Below are positions 1 to 5,547 of a DNA stretch of 7,661 nucleotides, in pieces. Below the pieces are notes generated by a model. That model saw only the letters and a program-made list of their open reading frames with translations. It did no database searches and had not been told where the DNA came from. The translations under genes were made by a program, and so were the position numbers. Where the stretch lies: assembly GCA_964484395.1 (NCBI GenBank), contig CAZAFM010000094.1, positions 1 through 7,661 on the forward strand, written 5' to 3'. Origin of the DNA: CAZAFM01 sp964484395. GTDB lineage: Bacteria; Campylobacterota; Campylobacteria; Campylobacterales; CAZAFM01. Each line of letters starts with the position of its first letter. Within the stretch, counting starts at the first letter, position 1.

Positions 1-10
1 AGAATACTCA

Positions 11-632
11 AGCTACCGACTACATGAGATGTATTGAAACTGACTAGTAGAGAGGTGGCGGAGGGATATGGAGTAAAGCTACCGACTACATGAGATGTAT
101 TGAAACTAAAAGCACTAGGCTCGCTCTCTTTTTGAAACTTAGAGCTACCGACTACATGAGATGTATTGAAACCTTACTCCTACTATGTCATTAGCTTTTT
201 TGCGATAAAGCTACCGACTACATGAGATGTATTGAAACATATCAAGAGTGATGATATCAGCACTTTTAGCAAGTAGCTACCGACTACATGAGATGTATTG
301 AAACTAGACTATCCTTTTTTATTAGATAGTCTATCTTTTGAGCTACCGACTACATGAGATGTATTGAAACTTTGCAACTATCAACAATGGCGTAGTTAAA
401 GACTTAGCTACCGACTACATGAGATGTATTGAAACGTAGGAAAATCTAAAAGACTTGTCTTTAGCCTAGAAGCTACCGACTACATGAGATGTATTGAAAT
501 TAGATTTAATCACAAAGAACACATAAGCGATAAGACAGCTACCGACTACATGAGATGTATTGAAATAGTTTTACATATCAACAATATTGAAAATTTAGAC
601 TCAGCTACCGACTACATGAGATGTATTGAGAT
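11..632 (+). CRISPR. CRISPR array, leader-distal end: 10 repeats, 9 spacers
   Basis: Ten 30-bp direct repeats start at 11, 77, 143, 209, 275, 341, 406, 471, 537 and 603, separated by spacers of 35-36 bp with unrelated sequence. Each repeat begins AGCTACCGAC and ends ATTGAAAC. Repeats 1-7 are identical. Repeats 8 and 9 end GAAAT, and repeat 10 ends GAGAT. Inside the repeat, TACAT and ATGTA form a 5-bp stem around a GAG loop, and the last 8 bases would be the crRNA 5' handle. An ATTGAAAC tail with a small stem is typical of Cas6-processed type I (especially I-B) and type III repeats; the subtype cannot be fixed without cas genes, none of which are here. Tail orientation and decay at the right end indicate + strand transcription with the leader to the left. 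Bases 1-10 are the end of another spacer, so the array continues beyond the window. Confidence 0.98.
603..632 (+). repeat. degenerate terminal CRISPR repeat
   Basis: This is the tenth and last repeat of the array. It matches the consensus over its first 27 bases but ends GAGAT instead of GAAAC (two substitutions). No spacer-repeat unit follows, and the sequence after it is ordinary AT-rich intergenic DNA. Degeneration of the final repeat is the usual mark of the trailer end of an array and supports placing the leader to the left. Confidence 0.93.
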
Positions 633-663
633 TTCTACTATTGAACAAAAGCATTAAAAGATA

Positions 664-690
664 GATTCTTCGCATTCGCTCAGAATGACT
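664..690. repeat. short palindromic intergenic element
   Basis: A 27-bp element begins GATTCTTCGC and ends CTCAGAATGACT. ATTCT (665-669) pairs with AGAAT (682-686), with an inner GC/GC pair (672-673 with 678-679) around an ATTC loop. Read on the - strand it has the form CATTCTGAGCGAA...GAAGAATC, which from memory resembles a short palindromic sequence dispersed in intergenic regions of diverse bacteria; that resemblance is unverified. Only one copy is present here. It is followed by a T-run (690-694), so it could also act as a weak terminator for the CRISPR transcript, although the stem is short. Confidence 0.45.
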
Positions 691-702
691 TTTTCTACTT
701 TA

Positions 703-728
703 TTGTAAATGTTCATATACATTTACAA
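703..728. promoter_or_regulatory. perfect 10-bp inverted repeat, possible operator
   Basis: TTGTAAATGT (703-712) and ACATTTACAA (719-728) are exact reverse complements separated by 6 bp. The element sits between the end of the CRISPR array and the cytochrome gene, about 90 bp before the start codon. The symmetry and position would suit a dimeric repressor or activator site. As RNA it would form an AT-rich hairpin, but no T-run follows directly, so a classical terminator is less likely. No known regulator consensus is recognised: it is not the FNR-type TTGAT-N4-ATCAA. The function is an inference. Confidence 0.5.
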
Positions 729-763
729 CTCTGCTTTTCACTATCTACAAGCTATCCAACTTA

Positions 764-793
764 TTCAAAAATTAACCACCATTAATGTATGAT
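764..793 (+). promoter_or_regulatory. weak candidate sigma-70 promoter for the cytochrome-rarA group
   Basis: TATGAT at 788-793 matches the -10 consensus at five of six bases. TTCAAA at 764-769, 18 bp upstream, matches the -35 consensus at four of six. Transcription would begin near 800, giving a short leader of about 20 bases that contains the ribosome binding site at 808-814. AT-rich DNA gives such matches by chance, so this is only the best candidate in the 187-bp gap before the first gene. Confidence 0.3.
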
Positions 794-807
794 TTGACTA
801 TCAAAAA

Positions 808-814
808 AGAAGGA
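808..814 (+). promoter_or_regulatory. ribosome binding site deciding a TTG start
   Basis: AGAAGGA lies 5 bases before TTG at 820. An in-frame ATG at 841 has no comparable site and would remove the charged N-terminus of the signal peptide. The site therefore favours the TTG start. Confidence 0.65.
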
Positions 815-819
815 TATCT

Positions 820-1158
820 TTGAGAGGTTTTTTTCTGCTGATGGCTGTGATTGCTACACTTTTTGGAGATGACTTTATCACTGAGTATGAGTATGGGCAG
901 CTACTATATAGCAACCCAAGAGGAATAGGATGTGATAAGTGCCATGGAGAGAGAGGGCAGGGTATGATAATTGCAAGTTATTATGAAAACAACAAAAAAA
1001 AGGTCTTAGCAACAAACCCAATCTGGGCGATGGCGTATAAGGATTTCAAAAAAGCCCTAGGAAGCGAAAATGGAATAATGCCCAAATACTTCCTAACAGA
1101 TGGTGAAGTAAAAGCCCTATACCACTATCTAAGTGAAGAGAGAAAGCGTGAAGAGTAG
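820..1158 (+). CDS. small mono-heme c-type cytochrome, periplasmic
   Basis: This 112-residue protein is probably an electron carrier of the cytochrome c class I type in the periplasm. Residues 1-15 (MRGFFLLMAVIATLF) form a short hydrophobic export signal. CDKCH at 38-42 is the covalent heme-binding CxxCH motif, with H42 as proximal ligand. M88 in GIMPKYFLTDGEV fits the distal heme ligand, and the following helix ending KALYHYL matches the usual C-terminal helix of the fold. The mature protein, about 95 residues, is small but complete for a single domain. The start is TTG, chosen because of the AGAAGGA site 5 bases upstream. Its end overlaps rarA, so the two are likely co-transcribed and perhaps translationally coupled. 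Its redox partner cannot be inferred: no oxidase, reductase or heme-lyase gene is nearby. The cytochrome call is secure; a specific role is not. Confidence 0.88.
   Translation: MRGFFLLMAVIATLFGDDFITEYEYGQLLYSNPRGIGCDKCHGERGQGMIIASYYENNKKKVLATNPIWAMAYKDFKKALGSENGIMPKYFLTDGEVKALYHYLSEERKREE
1136..1142 (+). promoter_or_regulatory. ribosome binding site deciding the rarA start
   Basis: AAGAGAG lies 5 bases before GTG at 1148, inside the end of the cytochrome gene. The upstream in-frame GTG at 1133 follows pyrimidine- and A-rich sequence with no Shine-Dalgarno match. This makes 1148 the better start. Confidence 0.5.
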
Positions 1159-2335
1159 TCTATCTCAAGCTTTGCGACCAAAAACACTAGATGATTTTAT
1201 AGGACAGAAGCATCTGTTAGCATCTCAAGCACCTTTTAGGAGGCTAGTAGAGTCAGACTCTTTGTCTCACTCCTTTTTCTACGGACCTCCTGGAAGTGGC
1301 AAAACCTCACTAGCTTTTATCATAGCTTCTTTACAAGATAGAGTTTTTTATACCCTAAATGCTACTTCACTAAAGATTGATGAAATAAGAAAGATAGTCG
1401 CTAAGCATAGGGGTGAGTTTATAGAGCCTATGATATTTATAGATGAGGTTCACAGACTTAGCAAAACCCAGCAGGAAGTGCTTCTACCTATAATGGAGGA
1501 GGGTAGTGCCCTTGTCTTTGGTGCATCTACTGAGAACCCATACTTTAGCCTGACTTCTGCTATTAGGTCACGCTCTATGCTCTTTGAGTTCAAGCCTCTA
1601 AGCAACCTAGACCTTGAAGAGATAATCAAAAAAAGCGGAGTAGATAAAGACCTAGCAGATGGCGCTAGAGAGTTTTTGATAAAAACCAGCAACGGAGATG
1701 CAAGAGCTATGCTAAACCTCATAGATGCCGCACTTGCTCAAGATACAAAGCCCATAACCACAGATATGCTTAGACAGATAAGACCATACTCTATGAGTGC
1801 AGGCTCAGCTAGTAGTGATGAAGCATACAACCTCATAAGTGCACTTATAAAAAGCGTACGAGGAAGTGATGAGAACGCCTCTATCTACTATCTAGGACGG
1901 TTAGTGAGTGAAGGAGAAAACCCAGAGTATATAGCAAGAAGAATGCTCATACTAGCTAGTGAAGATATAGGAAATGCAAACCCAAATGCTCTAGTCCTAG
2001 CTAACTCAGCTATGCAGAGTGTAGCAAAAATAGGCTATCCAGAAGCTAGGATAATCCTCTCTCAGCTAGTGTTGTATCTAGCCTCCTCTCCAAAGTCAAA
2101 CCTAAGCTACAATGCAATAAACAGAGCAGTGTCTATGGTAGAGAGTGGAGATATATACGAAATCCCCAAAAATATAGTACACTTCAAAGAGGGATACAAA
2201 TATCCACACGACTATGGCGGATGGATAGAGCAGAGCTATCTATCAGAAGATGTAGAGCTAGTAGAGTGGGATAGGGCAAAAGGTTTTGAGCTAAAACTAA
2301 AAGAGTGGATAGAAAAGATAAAGGAAGGAAAATGA
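1148..2335 (+). CDS. rarA: replication-associated recombination protein A (RarA/MgsA family AAA+ ATPase)
   Basis: RarA is a cytoplasmic AAA+ ATPase, related to clamp-loader subunits and to eukaryotic WRNIP1/Mgs1, that acts at stalled or gapped replication forks. From the GTG at 1148 it has 395 residues, somewhat shorter than E. coli RarA (about 450). The N-terminus has the family pattern ALRPKTLDDFIGQ. Walker A is GPPGSGKTS (46-54), Walker B is MIFIDEV (95-101, D99/E100), sensor 1 is GASTENP (125-131), and R142 in SAIRSRS fits the arginine finger. The C-terminal part carries the RarA-specific ARRMLILASEDIG helix and, near the end, YKYPHDYGGWIEQSYL, which separates it from RuvB and DnaX. It overlaps the cytochrome gene by 11 bp and shares an ATGA with the next gene. 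A GTG at 1133 would add five residues but lacks a ribosome binding site. Confidence 0.95.
   Translation: MKSSLSQALRPKTLDDFIGQKHLLASQAPFRRLVESDSLSHSFFYGPPGSGKTSLAFIIASLQDRVFYTLNATSLKIDEIRKIVAKHRGEFIEPMIFIDEVHRLSKTQQEVLLPIMEEGSALVFGASTENPYFSLTSAIRSRSMLFEFKPLSNLDLEEIIKKSGVDKDLADGAREFLIKTSNGDARAMLNLIDAALAQDTKPITTDMLRQIRPYSMSAGSASSDEAYNLISALIKSVRGSDENASIYYLGRLVSEGENPEYIARRMLILASEDIGNANPNALVLANSAMQSVAKIGYPEARIILSQLVLYLASSPKSNLSYNAINRAVSMVESGDIYEIPKNIVHFKEGYKYPHDYGGWIEQSYLSEDVELVEWDRAKGFELKLKEWIEKIKEGK
2321..2329 (+). promoter_or_regulatory. strong ribosome binding site for the lipoprotein peptidase
   Basis: AAGGAAGGA lies inside the last codons of rarA, 2 bases (3 bp counted from its last G) before ATG at 2332. 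An in-frame ATG at 2305 has no such site and would place nine mostly charged residues ahead of the signal peptide, so 2332 is preferred. Confidence 0.7.
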
Positions 2336-3099
2336 GATTTATAGCACCGATACTAATGGTTTTTATCTTAAGTGGCTGTATGGTATCTCAGACACCATAT
2401 ACAGATAGATCAAGAATGATGCTCATATCACAAGACCAAGAAGCAAAGCTAGGAGAGAGTGCTAAGAACAAAATCCTCCAAGATGTCAAGCTCTCTAATG
2501 ACAAACAAAAAAAAGCATCCGTACAAGAGGTAGGAGAGAGAATAGCAAAAGCAAGTGGTATGGAGTATGATTGGGAGTTTTTTTTGATAGAGGATGATAG
2601 TGTCAATGCTTTTGCCCTGCCAGGAGGGAAGGTCTTTGTAAATACAGGACTTTTTAAGGTGGCTAAGAGTGATGATGACTTAGCGGTGGTAGTTGGACAT
2701 GAGATAGCCCATGTCATAGCTAGACATGGAGCAGAGCGGATGAGTATGCAACAGGCTGCAAGTGTTGGTGGGCAGATTGTGGGCGCTCTTGTAGGTACAC
2801 AGTTGGGTTCATCTCAGATGGCACTTTTTAACCAAGCGTATGGAATAGGGATGAACTATGGAGTGATGCTTCCATACTCTAGAACCCAAGAGTATGAGGC
2901 AGATGAGATAGGGCTTATACTTATGAGCAAAGCAGGTTATGACCCAGAGGCTGCTGTTGGCTTTTGGCAAAACATGATGAACTCAAAGGAGAAAAAGGGA
3001 GTACCAGAGTTTCTCTCAACCCACCCAGCTGATAAGAACAGGATAGAGAGTATAAAATCCTCCCTAGAGTATGCAAAGTCATATAAAGGCAAGGATTAG
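2332..3099 (+). CDS. M48 family lipoprotein metallopeptidase (LoiP/YggG-like)
   Basis: This is a zinc-dependent endopeptidase of the periplasmic membrane face, 255 residues, close in size to E. coli LoiP (YggG, 252 residues). The N-terminus MRFIAPILMVFILSGC is a type II signal peptide with lipobox LSGC and lipidated C16. NAFALPGGKVFVNTGL (about 92-107) is a conserved M48 strand segment. HEIAH at 123-127 supplies two zinc ligands and the catalytic glutamate, and EYEAD, beginning at E187, supplies the third ligand. LSTHPADKNRI (from about 228) is the C-terminal motif shared by LoiP and BepA proteins. It lacks the TPR domain of BepA. Family members degrade or process misfolded outer-membrane proteins; the substrate here is unknown. 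The ATG overlaps the rarA stop in ATGA, indicating translational coupling. The intact catalytic set suggests an active enzyme. Confidence 0.93.
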   Translation: MRFIAPILMVFILSGCMVSQTPYTDRSRMMLISQDQEAKLGESAKNKILQDVKLSNDKQKKASVQEVGERIAKASGMEYDWEFFLIEDDSVNAFALPGGKVFVNTGLFKVAKSDDDLAVVVGHEIAHVIARHGAERMSMQQAASVGGQIVGALVGTQLGSSQMALFNQAYGIGMNYGVMLPYSRTQEYEADEIGLILMSKAGYDPEAAVGFWQNMMNSKEKKGVPEFLSTHPADKNRIESIKSSLEYAKSYKGKD

Positions 3100-3105
3100 T
3101 ATAAT
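3100..3105 (+). promoter_or_regulatory. candidate -10 box of a heptose-operon promoter
   Basis: A perfect TATAAT begins just after the stop codon of the peptidase gene and lies 34 bp before the hldD start codon. No good -35 box is visible at 16-18 bp. This is common in Campylobacterota, where sigma-70 promoters depend on the -10 and upstream T-rich periodicity. Transcription would start near 3112. It would let the heptose genes be expressed separately from the rarA group. Confidence 0.4.
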
Positions 3106-3139
3106 TTTGAAGAATTTATGGAGTTTTTAAGGACTATTT

Positions 3140-4144
3140 ATGAGATATATTGATGATAATTTGAATGGAAAAAATATTTTAATAACTGGAGGGGCTGGGT
3201 TTATAGGAAGTAACTTGGCTTTTTACTTTCAAAAAAACCATCCAGAAGCAAGAGTAGTTGTTTTTGATAGTTTTAGAAGTGATGAGAAGTTTCCAAGTGG
3301 GAATTTTAAAAGTTTAGGTCATTTCAAAAACCTAATAGGCTTTGAAGGAGAGGTTATAGGTGGAGATATAAACAACCAAGCTGACATCCAGAGGCTTAAG
3401 AACTACAAGTTTGACTATATCTTTCATGAAGCAGCTATTAGTGATACTACAGTGCTAGATCAAGAACTAATGCTAAGAACAAATGTAAATGCTTTTAAAG
3501 ACCTTCTGAAAATGGCAGTTGAGATGGATGCATCTATGATATATGCTAGTTCAGCAGGAACTTATGGAAACTCATCTGCTCCAAACATAGTAGGAAAGGG
3601 AGAAGAGCCTGAGAATGTATATGGCTTTAGCAAGCTTATGATGGATAATCTAGCTTATGAATATATGGAGAGATATGATATAGGCATAGTTGGACTTAGA
3701 TACTTCAATGTATATGGAGCTTCAGAGTACTACAAAGGAACAACTGCTTCTATGATACTTCAGTTAGGTATCCAAGCGCTAAATAAGGGAAAAGTCAGAC
3801 TCTTTAAGTATGGTGAGCAAAAAAGAGACTTTGTACATATAGAAGATGTAGTCCAAGCAAATATAAAAGCTATGCAGACTAAAAAAAGTGGTGTGTATAA
3901 TGTAGGCTTTGGAGTAGCAAGAGAGTTTAACCACATAGTAGATTCATTAAAAGCAGCTGGCATAGATGGTTTTGAGGTAGAGTACTTTGATAATCCATAC
4001 AAATTCTATCAAAACCACACAGAAGCAGACATATCTAAGAGTGAAGAGTTTTTGGGATACAAGCCAAACTATCCGCTTGAAAAGGGTGTGTTAGAGTATG
4101 TAGATGAGATAAAAAGGTGGGCAAAAAAGGAAGCTAGTGAGTAG
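3140..4144 (+). CDS. hldD: ADP-L-glycero-D-manno-heptose 6-epimerase
   Basis: HldD (RfaD/WaaD) converts ADP-D-glycero-D-manno-heptose to ADP-L-glycero-D-manno-heptose, the last step in making the LPS/LOS inner-core heptose donor, in the cytoplasm. The 334-residue protein is an extended short-chain dehydrogenase/reductase. GGAGFIGS (17-24) is the nucleotide-binding glycine motif, ASSAGTYG (136-143) contains the active-site Ser/Thr region, and YGFSK (161-165) is the catalytic YxxxK. RYFNVYG (187-193), KRDFVHIEDV (228-237) and YQNHTEADI (290-298) match HldD more closely than generic epimerases; the last resembles the YQ..T.AD segment of the E. coli enzyme. Length is close to the usual 310-340. 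The ATG has AAGGA at 3129-3133. The following hldE overlaps its end by 8 bp, and the neighbouring pathway genes settle the assignment. Confidence 0.95.
   Translation: MRYIDDNLNGKNILITGGAGFIGSNLAFYFQKNHPEARVVVFDSFRSDEKFPSGNFKSLGHFKNLIGFEGEVIGGDINNQADIQRLKNYKFDYIFHEAAISDTTVLDQELMLRTNVNAFKDLLKMAVEMDASMIYASSAGTYGNSSAPNIVGKGEEPENVYGFSKLMMDNLAYEYMERYDIGIVGLRYFNVYGASEYYKGTTASMILQLGIQALNKGKVRLFKYGEQKRDFVHIEDVVQANIKAMQTKKSGVYNVGFGVAREFNHIVDSLKAAGIDGFEVEYFDNPYKFYQNHTEADISKSEEFLGYKPNYPLEKGVLEYVDEIKRWAKKEASE
4127..4133 (+). promoter_or_regulatory. ribosome binding site supporting the GTG start of hldE
   Basis: AAGGAAG, inside the last codons of hldD, lies 3 bases before GTG at 4137. It supports a non-ATG start and reinitiation after hldD translation. 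Confidence 0.6.
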
Positions 4145-5543
4145 TCCAAAGATATTGGTTATTGGTGATCTTATGATAGATCACTATCTTTGGGGTAAAT
4201 GTGATCGTATCTCTCCTGAAGCTCCAGTGCAGGTTGTAGGAGTGCAGAGTGAGAGCTTAGCACTAGGTGGAGCTTGTAATGTTATGAACAACCTAGTGGA
4301 TTTAGGGGCTAGTGTACTAGCTTGTGGTGTTGTAGGAAAAGATGATAGTGCCTTTATGCTAAAAAGTATGCTTTTTAAAAATGGAGTTGATTGTAGTGGA
4401 ATAGCTGAGGAGGATGAGCGACAGACTACCAAAAAAAGTCGTGTAATAGCCTCAAGACAGCAGGTCATAAGAGTTGACAGAGAGGATGCAAAGGAGATTT
4501 CAAAAGCTTCTGAAGAGGAGATAATGAAGTTTTTGAAAAAAAGCATTGATAAAATAGATATATGCCTCCTATCAGACTATGGAAAAGGTGTCCTAACACA
4601 CTCCTTAACCCAAAACATCATATCAATATGTAGAGAAAACGGAAAAAAAGTCCTCATAGACCCAAAAGGAAAAGACTATAGTAAGTACAAAGGTGGCTAT
4701 CTTATCACCCCAAACAAAAAAGAGGCATCAATTGCAACAAGTATAGATATAGTAGATGATAAGAGCCTAGAAGAGGCTGGATATTGGTTAAAAAACGAAC
4801 TTAAACTTGATATATCACTCATAACACTCTCAGAAGATGGAATGGCTATTTTTGGGGATAGTATGATAAAAATCCCTACTGTCGCAAGAGAGGTCTATGA
4901 TGTAACAGGCGCAGGAGATACTGTTCTAGCCTCTCTGGGCTATTCTTTGGCTAAAGGATGTGATATCATAGAGGCTTGTCACTTTGCAAACTCAGCAGCA
5001 GCAGTAGTAGTTGGCAAGATAGGAAGTGCTACTGCTACGGCTGAAGAGATAGAGGAGTATGAGCACTATGTAAAAAAAACCCACATAGAACTAAAGATAA
5101 AAACACAGGAGCAAATAGAGCTAAGTAGTAAAAAGCTAAAAGCTCAAAACAAAAAGCTAGTCTTTACAAATGGCTGTTTTGATATAATCCACGCAGGACA
5201 TATAAAGTACCTCCAAAAAGCAAAAGAGCTAGGAGATGTGCTCATAGTAGGGCTAAACTCAGATGCTTCAGTATCACGCCTTAAAGGCAAAAGCCGACCT
5301 ATAAACACTCTTGAAGATAGAGCGGTTGTACTAGCTGGGTTAGAGAGTGTGGATTATGTAGTGGAGTTTGGTGAAGATACCCCTTATGAGCTTATAAAGT
5401 CTATTGTGCCAGATGTGCTTGTTAAAGGAGCTGATTATGAAGGCAAAGAGGTAGTTGGTAGTGATATAGCCAAAGAGACTGTGTTGGTTGAGTTTTTAGA
5501 AGGAAGAAGTACTACTAAGATAATTGGAAAGATAAAGGGTTAG
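4137..5543 (+). CDS. hldE: bifunctional D-glycero-beta-D-manno-heptose-7-phosphate kinase / 1-phosphate adenylyltransferase
   Basis: HldE (RfaE/WaaE) catalyses two separate steps of ADP-heptose synthesis: phosphorylation of heptose 7-phosphate at C1, and, after GmhB removes the 7-phosphate, transfer of AMP to the 1-phosphate. The 468 residues form the full fused protein. Residues 1-320 are a ribokinase/PfkB domain, with LGGACNVMNNLVDLGA (43-58) and DVTGAGDT (255-262) holding catalytic D261. Residues about 335-468 are a cytidylyltransferase-like domain, with FTNGCFDIIHAGH (343-355) including the HxGH signature, KSRPIN (385-390) and EGRSTTKII (455-463). E. coli HldE is about 477 residues, so nothing is missing. 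The start is GTG, overlapping hldD by 8 bp, and gmhA begins 4 bp after the stop. Both active sites look intact. Confidence 0.96.
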   Translation: MSSPKILVIGDLMIDHYLWGKCDRISPEAPVQVVGVQSESLALGGACNVMNNLVDLGASVLACGVVGKDDSAFMLKSMLFKNGVDCSGIAEEDERQTTKKSRVIASRQQVIRVDREDAKEISKASEEEIMKFLKKSIDKIDICLLSDYGKGVLTHSLTQNIISICRENGKKVLIDPKGKDYSKYKGGYLITPNKKEASIATSIDIVDDKSLEEAGYWLKNELKLDISLITLSEDGMAIFGDSMIKIPTVAREVYDVTGAGDTVLASLGYSLAKGCDIIEACHFANSAAAVVVGKIGSATATAEEIEEYEHYVKKTHIELKIKTQEQIELSSKKLKAQNKKLVFTNGCFDIIHAGHIKYLQKAKELGDVLIVGLNSDASVSRLKGKSRPINTLEDRAVVLAGLESVDYVVEFGEDTPYELIKSIVPDVLVKGADYEGKEVVGSDIAKETVLVEFLEGRSTTKIIGKIKG

Positions 5544-5547
5544 ATTA

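Noticed and set aside
585..592. TATTGAAA inside spacer 9, and TTGAAAC in spacer 2 (132-138), considered as remnants of partial repeats.
   Set aside because: The matches are 7-8 bases in AT-rich DNA, and both spacers have normal length, so no lost repeat is needed.
371..602. Shared 10-mer TATCAACAAT in spacers 6 and 9, considered as evidence of one target.
   Set aside because: The flanking bases differ and ten AT-rich bases can coincide by chance.
1450..1722. Open frames on the - strand across rarA and other genes (for example 2388-2717, 4184-4546, 6034-6441).
   Set aside because: They lie wholly or almost wholly within well-supported + strand genes, encode Ser/Leu-rich low-complexity proteins typical of antisense frames, and resemble no family.
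2305..2331. Upstream in-frame ATG giving a nine-residue longer M48 peptidase.
   Set aside because: It would put MDRKDKGRK before the lipoprotein signal and has no ribosome binding site, while ATG at 2332 has AAGGAAGGA.
3118..3153. An 11-codon ORF (MEFLRTIYEIY) overlapping the hldD start, a possible leader peptide.
   Set aside because: It begins only about 6 bases after the inferred transcription start, leaving no room for a ribosome binding site, and shows no runs of a regulatory amino acid. Chance is the simpler explanation.
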